A stretch of DNA of 64,000 nucleotides. Origin: Winogradskyella wichelsiae. Its GTDB lineage: Bacteria; Bacteroidota; Bacteroidia; Flavobacteriales; Flavobacteriaceae. Shown here one piece after another: positions 1-8,475 of the stretch. Position numbers and translations under genes: made by a program. The notes under the pieces were generated by a model. It worked only from the letters and a program-made list of their open reading frames with translations. It searched no databases and was not told where the DNA came from. The first letter of the stretch is position 1. Each line of letters begins with the position of its first letter. Location: positions 434,001 through 498,000 of the forward strand of contig NZ_JABFDJ010000002.1 in assembly GCF_013403925.1 (NCBI RefSeq), given 5' to 3'.

Positions 1-1
1 C

Positions 2-235
2 ACCTTTGATAATTACAACAACAAAAGTCTCGATACCAAAACCACTTTTGACACGGCAAATGCATCGTTATTCTACCAAATTGAAGATAGTCCTTGGGGA
101 TTTGAGATAAATGCTACTAACCTTTTTGATACACGTTTTAAACAACAGAATTCGTTCAACGCTTTTGTAATTAGTGATAGTAGAACATTTATTCTACCTC
201 GTATTGTGATGTTTAAAGTGAGCTATAAATTGTAA
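2..235 (+). CDS. TonB-dependent outer membrane receptor, C-terminal end (partial)
   Basis: The reading frame is open from the left edge and stops with TAA at 233-235, giving the last 77 residues of a protein. The segment reads as alternating beta-strand residues with the phrase NATNLFDTRF, which is typical of the last strands of TonB-dependent receptor barrels, and it ends in a basic and aromatic strand (VMFKVSYKL) as outer membrane barrels usually do. The substrate cannot be told from this fragment. It could also be a receptor-like barrel without a plug domain, since the N-terminus lies outside the window. Confidence 0.7.
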   Translation, partial: TFDNYNNKSLDTKTTFDTANASLFYQIEDSPWGFEINATNLFDTRFKQQNSFNAFVISDSRTFILPRIVMFKVSYKL

Positions 236-304
236 GCCTGTATATAAACAGCTTCAAAAACTAAAGACAACAACTTTATAATTAGTTTTTAATCAACTTC
301 TTTT

Positions 305-312
305 TACTTTTG
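305..312 (+). promoter_or_regulatory. Bacteroidota-type -7 promoter box for pth
   Basis: TACTTTTG matches the TAnnTTTG -7 consensus of Bacteroidota sigma factor promoters. It lies 19 bases before the ATG at 332, so transcription would begin only about a dozen bases ahead of that codon. No clear TTG -33 element is present. Confidence 0.45.
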
Positions 313-331
313 TACAAACTAGAAATACAGT

Positions 332-964
332 ATGTATAGTTTTATAAAAACATGGTTTGGTTTTAGTAACAAAACAGAACGCACAGAAGAAGATAAAATG
401 AAAAAATTCTTAATCGTAGGCTTAGGAAACATAGGCGAAAAATATGCAAACACCAGACACAACATTGGTTTTAAAATTCTTGATTATTTAGCCGAAACAA
501 ATGATATTCTCTTTGAAACTGTAAAACTTGGTGATGTTGCTACATTAAAAATAAAGGGAAGAACTTTAATCCTTTTAAAGCCTAGTACATTTATGAACCT
601 TAGTGGAAAGGCTATAAAATATTGGCTAGAGAAAGAAAAAATACCTTTAGAAAATCTACTCGTTATAACCGATGATTTAAATCTTCCTTTTGGATCGCTT
701 AGACTAAAAACCAAAGGTAGTGCCGGAGGCCATAACGGCCTAAAGGACACACAAGATAAATTACAAACTGGAAGCTATAACCGTTTTAGATTTGGTATTA
801 GTGATGCATTTAGCACAGGCCGACAAATTGATTATGTCTTAGGCGAATGGACCGATGAAGAAAACACACAACTTAAGGAACGCTTAAAAATTTCGGCAGA
901 ACTTGTAAAATCTTTTGCATTAGCCGGAGTTAACACAACTATGAATCAATTTAATGGAAAATAA
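332..964 (+). CDS. pth: Peptidyl-tRNA hydrolase (Pth)
   Basis: Pth cleaves the ester bond of peptidyl-tRNAs that fall off the ribosome and recycles the tRNA in the cytoplasm. From residue 23 the protein follows the family closely: FLIVGLGN near the start, the NTRHNIGF segment with the catalytic His, KPSTFMNLSG, and the DDLNLPFG and GSAGGHNGLK stretches. The family normally begins at the internal Met at 398 (MKKFLIVGLGN). The longer start at 332 adds about 22 residues rich in aromatic and charged residues. The promoter box at 305-312 lies close before 332, so the extended form is plausible. A shared terminator follows. Confidence 0.95.
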   Translation: MYSFIKTWFGFSNKTERTEEDKMKKFLIVGLGNIGEKYANTRHNIGFKILDYLAETNDILFETVKLGDVATLKIKGRTLILLKPSTFMNLSGKAIKYWLEKEKIPLENLLVITDDLNLPFGSLRLKTKGSAGGHNGLKDTQDKLQTGSYNRFRFGISDAFSTGRQIDYVLGEWTDEENTQLKERLKISAELVKSFALAGVNTTMNQFNGK

Positions 965-965
965 A

Positions 966-1003
966 AAAAAAGCGGTCTAAAAATTTAATTTAGAACGCTT
1001 TTT
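966..1003. terminator. Bidirectional intrinsic terminator between pth and the metalloprotease gene
   Basis: An A-tract, a stem pairing aaaaagcggtctaaa with tttagaacgcttttt (one mismatch) and a T-tract lie between two convergent genes. The symmetry lets it act on both strands. Confidence 0.75.
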
Positions 1004-1022
1004 AAGTTAAAATATTTTAATT

Positions 1023-4000
1023 TTAGTTCACTACAATCTTCTTGATACTTTCAGAAAGACCATCTGTAATTTTAATTAAATAGACACCAGACTGTACTTG
1101 GTTTAAATCTATTTTTTCATCAAAGCTTTGATTGGCATTAAATTGCTCTTCAAAGATTCTTCTTCCATTAATATCGTAAACAGCAATTTTTATTTTAGTA
1201 GATTGTGGGTTACCGATTAAAATATTAAAAGAACCATTATTAGGATTAGGATAAATAGTTAAATCAGAATCTAAAGCTACTTCATCAACCGATAAGGTTG
1301 GCTCTAAACATAAATCTAATGTAAATTCTTCAACTGAACCACCATCTTGTGCCGCATCATCTACCACTGTTAAAACCCAATTCCCTGCAGAAGACTCACC
1401 GTATAATAATGACAAATCATCTTCAGGCAAAAAGCTTCCCGTAAATGGAGCAGAAGCATTAACAATAGACGCAGAAGCCTCTGAATCAAATATTGTATTT
1501 GTATAATTATCTCCATTACCTCCATTATCGGAAGATAATTCTATTACAGTTCCACTTGGACTTGTTAAAGAGATATCTAAATCACTGGTATAAGTATGAC
1601 TAATATTTATTAAAACAGCGACACCTGTAATAACTCCTTCTTCTGCAATATTTAATATAGACGTATAAGTTACGTTTCCTGCTGCAGAAATGTTAATTGG
1701 AGTATCTAAAGAACTATACAAAGCACAATCTTCACTTGATGTCGTAAAATTACTTACCGAAAAATCACCAAAAGCACATTCATTTACTCCTCTAACTCTC
1801 CAAAAGTAAGAAGTCATCAAACTTAAAGTAGATATTGCGTATGTTGGACTGTCAATAACAGAATTCACTATAACATCTGTAAATTCAGAATCTGTAGCAA
1901 TATCAATTTCATAAGATGTTGCGTTAACATCCGCTTCCCAAGTAAAAACAGCTGACCCTGCAAAAACATCTGCAGATCCATTAGTGGGAGTTAATAAATT
2001 TAATGGAGAAAAACTAGAAGTAAATACATCAAATTCTAAATCAATCGTTTTTATTATTGATCCAGATGTTGCTTCTATTGTAAAAGCATAATTACCTGCA
2101 GCTAAACTTTCTGTACCACTTACATTTACCGTAACCATTGTATCATCCGTATTAGCAACTGATGGCGAAAATAATACCGAGGCTCCTGTTGGCAACCCTT
2201 GAGCACTAAATGTCGTTGTTGCAGAAAACCCTGAGATGGTATTATAAGTAAAATTAAACACGGCATCATCAGGAGAACAAACCTCAACACTATTTTCTTC
2301 ATAATTCAATACAAATTCAGCCTCTTGAATACTAAAATTTCTTGAATTTATAGCATAAAAAATATTATCATTCGCTTCAACTTTTACTCTAACAGTAGAA
2401 GAACCTCCATTAATGATAGGCACTGTTATGATCTGTTCTCCATCATTAGGGACAGCAGAAACCAAAACATAAGGATATGTATATCCACCATCAGTAGATA
2501 GTAAAATATTAACTGTTGATGTATTTACGCTACCTGTATCTGTACCTGCAACATCCCAAGTAACTACTTGGCTCGATTCAGTATCCCAAGTCTCATTAGC
2601 AGATTGAGACGTTACAACAAACGGGCCTGCAGCACCATCTACATTTACAAGCATAGTATCAAAATCGCTTTGAGGCGTTAACCCAAGTCCGTTACCCTCA
2701 CTTCTATCTCTAACTGTTAGTGCAAAGTTTAAAGACCTTGCAACATTAGACACAGTCTCCCAAGAAGTGTTATCAGTTGTTTCAACAGGGTTAGATTCTG
2801 TTAATTCACCAGAAACTACACGTTCAATTATTGGCATATAACGATCCTTTGAGGTACTTGGAGGTCGTGATCTCCAAACGGCTCCTGAAGTCTTATTTGG
2901 ACCAAAATTTGAAAATGACGATACACCGTCATCTATTTGCTCCCAAGTATAGGTTAGCACATCATCTGTGTCAGTGTCTGTTGCATAACCTTTAAGCAAA
3001 AAAGCAGTTCCCATAGGGATAGTATAATCTGAACCCGCATCTGCTATTGGCGCATTGTTAACAATAGCAGTACCAAGCCAGCAAGTTCTACTTTCTAAAT
3101 TATTTAAAATTTGTGTAATACTATAATAATGAAAATAAGGATCCGAATGATCCTGTACATCATTACTACCAGTAATTCCAGCATACCCCATTATAGTTGT
3201 ACCACTACCTGGCTCTGCATTTACACCTGTTCCTTCAGAAGAATTAGAAAATGTATGATTTGCTCCCATTTGGTGACCCATTTCATGTGGTACATAATCA
3301 ATATCAAAAAAATCAGTCATATAAGGACCTCCGTTATTATCCGTAAACTCATGTGCTGAAAAACCACTTCCTTTAGAACCATCTACACAAACGCAACCAA
3401 TACAACCTGCATTACCGTTATTATTATCATAAGCAAATAAATGCCCAATATCATAGTTTTCTTCGCCGATTACACTTGTTAATGTTGACTGTAATTCTGA
3501 ATTATAACTTCCCGTATATGGGTCTAAAAACGAAGATTCATATATAATTTCTGTTCCTGTAACTAAAGTGAAAGACACTGCCATATCAACCTCAAATACT
3601 TCATTAAGTCTATTTAAAGTTGAAACTACCTGAGCTAAAGCATCTTCTTGAGCATTTCCATTAGCAGCATTACCGTCATCCCAAAAATTAGTATATTCTG
3701 CAGTTGTAGATATGGCTATTCTAAACGTCCTTAGCAAATGATCATTAGCATCTCTATTGCTGTTCGTTGTACCTTTCTTTTTTACAGCGAAATCTTCCGT
3801 TAAACATTCAAAATCTTTATATCCCTCTTCTCGTGCTGCTCTACTATAAACAATATAAGACGTTGAATCTGTTTTGCTTTGAGGTACTAAGAAATTCATA
3901 TCATCCCCAGGGTAAGTCACCATACTTTGTAAGCCTTGTGGTGTTACACTAAAACGAGCTCTTACACCTGGCGTCTTTTTACTAAACCCTAAATACGTTT

Positions 4001-4334
4001 TAATATTTGGATGTAATTCCGTTAATTCTTTAGACAAAAGCCTTGTTTCAACAACTGAAAAAGGTTCTAATTCTCCTTTTACATTAGGAAGGTATATTGT
4101 AATATTAGATGCAGAAGTTGATGCAGATCTTAATGGTGCATTAACAAGTTTCGCTTTAAAACTATCAATATCTAATTGATACGTTTGATAAAATTTTGAA
4201 TTAAGAGTCGTTGTATTACCATTAATCCTTAATTGATTTTTTTCTGTTTTTTGCCAGTAACTCTGCTGAGCCATTACCGAAAATACAGTTAAAAAGAAGG
4301 ATAATGACAAAACAAAATGTAGTTTTGTTTTCAT
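1023..4334 (-). CDS. Secreted reprolysin-type zinc metalloprotease with P domain and T9SS C-terminal domain
   Basis: This 1103-aa protein starts with a signal peptide (residues 1-22, ending SVMAQQ). A propeptide-like region leads to a catalytic domain with HEMGHQMGANH at about residues 349-359. This is the HExxHxxGxxH zinc motif of the metzincin family, and a downstream MGYAG segment fits the Met-turn. Then come Ig/fibronectin-like regions, a proprotein-convertase P domain at about 873-1005 (SDLDISLTSPSGT, GNWVLTVVDDA) and a C-terminal sorting domain from about 1028 (YPNPNNGSFNI ... GVYLIKI). The tail predicts export by the type IX system and attachment or release at the cell surface. The gene stands alone and probably encodes a secreted degradative protease. 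The substrate is unknown. Confidence 0.9.
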   Translation of the reverse strand: MKTKLHFVLSLSFFLTVFSVMAQQSYWQKTEKNQLRINGNTTTLNSKFYQTYQLDIDSFKAKLVNAPLRSASTSASNITIYLPNVKGELEPFSVVETRLLSKELTELHPNIKTYLGFSKKTPGVRARFSVTPQGLQSMVTYPGDDMNFLVPQSKTDSTSYIVYSRAAREEGYKDFECLTEDFAVKKKGTTNSNRDANDHLLRTFRIAISTTAEYTNFWDDGNAANGNAQEDALAQVVSTLNRLNEVFEVDMAVSFTLVTGTEIIYESSFLDPYTGSYNSELQSTLTSVIGEENYDIGHLFAYDNNNGNAGCIGCVCVDGSKGSGFSAHEFTDNNGGPYMTDFFDIDYVPHEMGHQMGANHTFSNSSEGTGVNAEPGSGTTIMGYAGITGSNDVQDHSDPYFHYYSITQILNNLESRTCWLGTAIVNNAPIADAGSDYTIPMGTAFLLKGYATDTDTDDVLTYTWEQIDDGVSSFSNFGPNKTSGAVWRSRPPSTSKDRYMPIIERVVSGELTESNPVETTDNTSWETVSNVARSLNFALTVRDRSEGNGLGLTPQSDFDTMLVNVDGAAGPFVVTSQSANETWDTESSQVVTWDVAGTDTGSVNTSTVNILLSTDGGYTYPYVLVSAVPNDGEQIITVPIINGGSSTVRVKVEANDNIFYAINSRNFSIQEAEFVLNYEENSVEVCSPDDAVFNFTYNTISGFSATTTFSAQGLPTGASVLFSPSVANTDDTMVTVNVSGTESLAAGNYAFTIEATSGSIIKTIDLEFDVFTSSFSPLNLLTPTNGSADVFAGSAVFTWEADVNATSYEIDIATDSEFTDVIVNSVIDSPTYAISTLSLMTSYFWRVRGVNECAFGDFSVSNFTTSSEDCALYSSLDTPINISAAGNVTYTSILNIAEEGVITGVAVLINISHTYTSDLDISLTSPSGTVIELSSDNGGNGDNYTNTIFDSEASASIVNASAPFTGSFLPEDDLSLLYGESSAGNWVLTVVDDAAQDGGSVEEFTLDLCLEPTLSVDEVALDSDLTIYPNPNNGSFNILIGNPQSTKIKIAVYDINGRRIFEEQFNANQSFDEKIDLNQVQSGVYLIKITDGLSESIKKIVVN

Positions 4335-4428
4335 AAGTGTTTGAGTAAAAAATTATAATTCTCCGAATTTATGTTTTTTTACAGATATACATTTAAATTT
4401 AACATCAATAACTCATAAAACGCAAAAC

Positions 4429-5337
4429 TTGACGAATAATTCGCCAAAAGTCACAACAATAGGCACCTTTGATGGTGTACACATCGGGCATCAAAAAATA
4501 ATTAAGCGCGTAGTAAAACTTGCAGAAAAACAAGGCTATGTTCCTGTAGTGCTAACACTTTTTCCACACCCCAGAATGGTGCTTCAAAAAGATGATTCCA
4601 TTAGACTTTTAAACACTATTGAAGAACGTGTTGCTTTATTAAAAGCATTAGGAATAAAAGAGGTTATTGTAAAAGAGTTTACAAAAGAATTTGCAAATTT
4701 ATCTGCTGAAGATTACGTGCAAAGAATTTTAGTAGATGAATTAAATACCAAGCAAATTGTTATTGGTTATGACCATCATTTTGGAAAAAACCGCAGTGCT
4801 AACATTAATAATTTAAAGGTATTTGCTAATCAATTAGATTTTAAAGTAGAAGAAATCACAGCACAAGATATTGAAGATGTTACTATAAGCTCTACCAAAA
4901 TTAGAACTGCATTAAACAAAGGAGAGGTCGATTTGGCTAACTCTTATTTAGGTTATAATTTCTTTATTACTGGAATTGTTGTTAAAGGGAAAGAACTTGG
5001 CAGAACTATAGACTTTCCAACTGCAAATATTGCTGTAACCGCTACTTACAAATTAATCCCTAGTGATGGTGTCTATATTGTAAAGTCAGTTATTGATTCT
5101 CAAATTATTTACGGAATGATGAATATTGGCAGTAATCCTACTGTAGATGGTAAATCACACTCTATTGAAGTCCATTTTTTCAATTTTAATAAGGATATTT
5201 ATGATGCTGAATTAAGAATTGAATTTTTAAAACGCTTACGTAGTGAACAAAAATTCGAAAATCTAGAAGCTCTAAAAAATCAACTTAAAAATGATATGAT
5301 TAGTGCTTCTGCATATATAAATAGTTTAAATGAATAA
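4429..5337 (+). CDS. ribF: Bifunctional riboflavin kinase / FAD synthetase (RibF)
   Basis: RibF phosphorylates riboflavin to FMN and adenylates FMN to FAD. The N-terminal half has the nucleotidyltransferase signature TIGTFDGVHIGHQ near residues 10-22 and the GYDHHFGKNR segment. ISSTKIR closes that domain. The C-terminal half has the riboflavin-kinase motifs GKELGRTIDFPTANI and GMMNIGSNPTV. Its 302 residues fit the family. The start is TTG at 4429: no ATG, GTG or other TTG was found in frame over the bases checked upstream, and translation from here gives a normal N-terminus. The last 8 bases overlap the next gene, so the two are probably co-translated. Confidence 0.95.
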   Translation: MTNNSPKVTTIGTFDGVHIGHQKIIKRVVKLAEKQGYVPVVLTLFPHPRMVLQKDDSIRLLNTIEERVALLKALGIKEVIVKEFTKEFANLSAEDYVQRILVDELNTKQIVIGYDHHFGKNRSANINNLKVFANQLDFKVEEITAQDIEDVTISSTKIRTALNKGEVDLANSYLGYNFFITGIVVKGKELGRTIDFPTANIAVTATYKLIPSDGVYIVKSVIDSQIIYGMMNIGSNPTVDGKSHSIEVHFFNFNKDIYDAELRIEFLKRLRSEQKFENLEALKNQLKNDMISASAYINSLNE

Positions 5338-6643
5338 ATTTCTTTTTAAACATATAGATAATTCTGGGCTTATTGTTTTTAGAATTATCTTTGGCCTTCT
5401 CTGTTTTTTAGAGGCTGCAGGCGCCATTTTTACAGGTTGGATAAAGCGCACTTTAATAGAACCAAAATTCACTTTTTCCTTTATTGGCTTTGAATGGTTA
5501 CAACCACTTCCTGGAAATTGGATGTATGCTTATTACGCTATTATGGGACTTTTTGGGCTATTTATAATGTTAGGTTATAAATACCGAATGAGCATGCTGA
5601 TGTTTGCTTTGATGTGGACATCGACTTACCTCATGCAAAAATCGTCTTATAACAATCATTATTATTTGTTGATGTTATTAAGTTATTTGATGGTGTTTTT
5701 ACCTGCAAATAGATATGCTTCTTTAGATGTAAAACTTAAGCCTTCTTTAAAAAGTATTTCAATGCCCAATTGGTGTAAATGGGTATTTATTCTTCAATTA
5801 TTTATTCTCTATTCTTATGCTTCTGCAGCTAAATTTTATCCTGATTGGCTGGATGGTACTGTTATGGAAATATTAATGAGAAGTAAGTCTAATTATTTTT
5901 TAGTGGGCGATATCTTGCAACAAAAAACAGTGCACTATTTCTTAGCTTATGGTGGTATCTTATTTGATGGCTTAATTATTCCTTTGCTGCTCTTTAAACC
6001 AACTCGGAAATATGCTTTTTTCGGTTCTATTTTCTTTCACCTATTTAACTCTATAATTTTTCAGATTGGCATTTTCCCTTACATGTCACTGGCTTTTAGC
6101 CTCTTCTTTTTTGAGCCTAAGTTTATAAAAAACACATTCTTAAAAGGAAAAGATTATTATGAAGTTAATGAAATTATCATTCCAAAATACCGTACTGTAT
6201 TAATAGCATTTTTCTCAATTTACTTTGTTATTCAGGTTGCACTACCATTAAGGCATCATTTTATTGAAGACAATGTTTTATGGACAGAAGAAGGTCACCG
6301 CCTCTCTTGGAGAATGATGTTACGTAGTAAAAGCGGCAGAACGACTTACTCAGTAATTAATGCAAATACAAATAAAGCCATTCCTATAAGTATGGATCAT
6401 TATTTGACTAAAAAGCAGCAACGTGGCGCAAGTACTAAACCAGATATTATGTGGCAGTTTTCACAACACCTCAAAAACGATTTTGCTAAAAAAGGAATTC
6501 CGGTAAAAGTCTATATAAATGCACGTATTAGAGTCAATGGAAAACCTTCACGACAACTAATAGATCCAAAAGTAGATATAGCTGCCGAAGAATGGCACCC
6601 TTTTAAGCATCATTCTTGGATATTACCATCAAAAGAAGATTAG
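5330..6643 (+). CDS. HTTM-domain membrane protein, vitamin K-dependent gamma-carboxylase-like
   Basis: The 437-aa product has several hydrophobic helices in its first 300 residues (for example around 15-35, 65-85, 105-125, 150-170, 205-225 and 285-300) and a soluble C-terminal third. The opening IDNSGLIVFRIIFGLLCFLE and the following WLQPLPGNWMY segment are typical of the HTTM fold shared with eukaryotic gamma-glutamyl carboxylase. Bacterial relatives are mostly of unknown role. Here it overlaps the end of ribF by 8 bases. A link to flavin chemistry is possible but unproven, and gamma-carboxylase activity should not be assumed. Confidence 0.8.
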   Translation: MNKFLFKHIDNSGLIVFRIIFGLLCFLEAAGAIFTGWIKRTLIEPKFTFSFIGFEWLQPLPGNWMYAYYAIMGLFGLFIMLGYKYRMSMLMFALMWTSTYLMQKSSYNNHYYLLMLLSYLMVFLPANRYASLDVKLKPSLKSISMPNWCKWVFILQLFILYSYASAAKFYPDWLDGTVMEILMRSKSNYFLVGDILQQKTVHYFLAYGGILFDGLIIPLLLFKPTRKYAFFGSIFFHLFNSIIFQIGIFPYMSLAFSLFFFEPKFIKNTFLKGKDYYEVNEIIIPKYRTVLIAFFSIYFVIQVALPLRHHFIEDNVLWTEEGHRLSWRMMLRSKSGRTTYSVINANTNKAIPISMDHYLTKKQQRGASTKPDIMWQFSQHLKNDFAKKGIPVKVYINARIRVNGKPSRQLIDPKVDIAAEEWHPFKHHSWILPSKED

Positions 6644-6746
6644 TTCTATTTCGTTATTTATTTCTGTTAAGAATAAAGCCAATAGATCAATTTTAATCAG
6701 CTTTCAAAATAGACTAATTTATATTTTTTCTTGCCCATTTTCTTTT

Positions 6747-6754
6747 TACTTTTG
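6747..6754 (+). promoter_or_regulatory. -7 promoter box for serS
   Basis: TACTTTTG fits TAnnTTTG and is followed by a roughly 45-base leader to the ATG at 6804. A TTG at 6731-6733 is present, but its 13-base spacing is shorter than usual for a -33 element. Confidence 0.4.
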
Positions 6755-6803
6755 TAGCTTGTTGTATACTGAATACAATTGGTTTAATACCTAAAATAAA
6801 GAT

Positions 6804-8075
6804 ATGTTACAAGTTGCTTTTATACAAGAGAATAAAGAAGACATCATTGCACGTTTAGCAAAACGAAATATTGATGCTACAGAAATGATTAATGAAACGA
6901 TTGCTTTAGATGAAGATCGTAAAGCGATACAGACTAAATTAGACAATACAAAAGCAGAATCTAACACATTATCTAAAGAAATAGGAAACCTCTTTAAATC
7001 TGGAGAAGTACAAAAAGCCAATATTCTAAAAGAAAAAACAACACAATTAAAAGAAGCGACTAAGGAATTAGAACAACATCTTGGAGATAAAGTCTATGCA
7101 CTTTCTCAGTTATTGTACAGAATTCCTAATGTACCAAACCCTATTGTACCAGCTGGTAATACAGATGAAGACAATGAAGAAACTTTTAGAGAAGGAGATA
7201 TTCCTAAATTACACGAAGGAGCTTTACCACATTGGGAATTAGCAAAAAAATACAACATTATAGATTTTGAATTAGGTAATAAAATTACCGGAGCCGGTTT
7301 CCCTGTTTATATTGGTAAAGGAGCAAGATTACAACGTGCCTTAATCGCTTATTTTTTAGATAAAAATACAGAAGCAGGTTATACAGAATACCAAGTACCA
7401 CATTTAGTGAATGAAGCTTCTGGTTTCGGAACCGGTCAATTGCCAGATAAAGAAGGGCAAATGTATCATGTTACAGCAGATAATTTATACTTAATTCCAA
7501 CTGCTGAAGTTCCTGCAACTAACATTTTTAGAGATACACTTTTAAACGAGAGTGATTTACCTATTAGTATTACAGGTTATACACCATGCTTTAGACGTGA
7601 GGCTGGTAGCTATGGTGCTCACGTAAGAGGTCTTAATAGATTACACCAATTTGATAAAGTTGAAATACTACGTGTAGAGCATCCTGATAATTCTTATAAG
7701 GCATTAGATAGTATGGTGAATCACGTAAAAGGTATTTTACAAGACTTAAAATTACCATACCGTATTCTAAGATTATGTGGTGGAGATTTAGGTTTCACTT
7801 CTGCACTAACTTATGATTTTGAAGTATTCTCAACAGCGCAAGACCGTTGGTTAGAAATTTCTTCAATCTCTAATTTTGAAACTTTTCAAGCCAATCGTTT
7901 AAAATTACGATTCAAAAATAGTGATGGTAAAAACGAATTATGTCACACACTAAATGGAAGTTCTTTAGCTTTACCAAGAGTATTAGCCGGAATCTTAGAA
8001 AATTACCAAACAGAAGATGGTATTAAAATTCCTGAAGCATTGATTCCTTACACAGGTTTTGACACCATTTCGTAA
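6804..8075 (+). CDS. serS: Seryl-tRNA synthetase (SerS)
   Basis: A class II aminoacyl-tRNA synthetase that charges tRNA-Ser and tRNA-Sec type acceptors with serine. Residues 1-110 form the long charged coiled-coil arm that grips the tRNA variable loop. The core carries TAEVPATN, motif 2 (CFRREAGSYGAHVRGLNRLHQF) and motif 3 (GSSLALPRVLAGILE). The 423-residue length is normal. It stands alone with its own promoter-like box. Confidence 0.97.
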   Translation: MLQVAFIQENKEDIIARLAKRNIDATEMINETIALDEDRKAIQTKLDNTKAESNTLSKEIGNLFKSGEVQKANILKEKTTQLKEATKELEQHLGDKVYALSQLLYRIPNVPNPIVPAGNTDEDNEETFREGDIPKLHEGALPHWELAKKYNIIDFELGNKITGAGFPVYIGKGARLQRALIAYFLDKNTEAGYTEYQVPHLVNEASGFGTGQLPDKEGQMYHVTADNLYLIPTAEVPATNIFRDTLLNESDLPISITGYTPCFRREAGSYGAHVRGLNRLHQFDKVEILRVEHPDNSYKALDSMVNHVKGILQDLKLPYRILRLCGGDLGFTSALTYDFEVFSTAQDRWLEISSISNFETFQANRLKLRFKNSDGKNELCHTLNGSSLALPRVLAGILENYQTEDGIKIPEALIPYTGFDTIS

Positions 8076-8199
8076 AAAATGCAATATTCCCTTTGCAAAT
8101 GTTAAATTAAAGTGCATTTAATCGAATTTTGGTGTGTTTACTCGCTTTAGTCATGTAATTTTCTGTATTTAGTAATTCAAGATTTAATATCCCCTAAAT

Positions 8200-8268
8200 A
8201 TGAAAAATCTAAAACGCATTGTATTACTCGTTTCATTAATTGTACTAGTAAGCAAAATTTTGTTTTAA
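8200..8268 (+). CDS. Possible 22-aa hydrophobic peptide
   Basis: ATG at 8200 opens a frame of 22 codons ending in TAA. The predicted peptide has a basic N-terminus (MKNLKR) followed by a single hydrophobic segment (IVLLVSLIVLVSKILF), as in small single-pass membrane peptides or a bare signal sequence. A terminator follows about 100 bases downstream, so a short transcript would be self-contained. It may instead be the remnant of a longer exported protein or a chance frame. No function is assigned. Confidence 0.35.
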   Translation: MKNLKRIVLLVSLIVLVSKILF

Positions 8269-8366
8269 ATATTTTGATTAAAAAATATAAAGAAACCAAG
8301 ACAGAATAATTGAATCGTATTTAATAAATATTGATTAATAACACCTTTATTTTTCTTGTTATAAAT

Positions 8367-8393
8367 GCCCGAACCTATGTTTGGGCTTTTTTT
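8367..8393 (+). terminator. Intrinsic terminator
   Basis: Stem gcccgaac / gtttgggc (one G-T pair) with a 4-base loop is followed by seven T residues. It would end transcripts from serS or the small ORF. Confidence 0.75.
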
Positions 8394-8429
8394 ATAATTA
8401 ATTTCACAACATCTACTAAAAGCATTCGC

Positions 8430-8437
8430 TATATTTG
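8430..8437 (+). promoter_or_regulatory. -7 promoter box for the TPR gene
   Basis: TATATTTG is an exact TAnnTTTG match 38 bases before the ATG at 8476. No clear -33 TTG was found. Confidence 0.45.
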
Positions 8438-8475
8438 AGCTGAATCTATTGATTTCAAATTCATAAAACACAAAA

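Larger units (their letters stand above)
8076..8475. other. 400-base interval between serS and the TPR gene
   Basis: This stretch holds a 22-codon ORF (8200-8268), an intrinsic terminator (8367-8393) and the promoter box of the next gene (8430-8437). No tRNA or known riboswitch is recognisable. The space between 8076 and 8199 is long enough for a promoter, but no exact TAnnTTTG box was found there. Confidence 0.6.

Noticed and set aside
3111..3359. Plus-strand frame within the metalloprotease gene
   Set aside because: Antisense shadow of the catalytic domain; no start signal and low-complexity composition.
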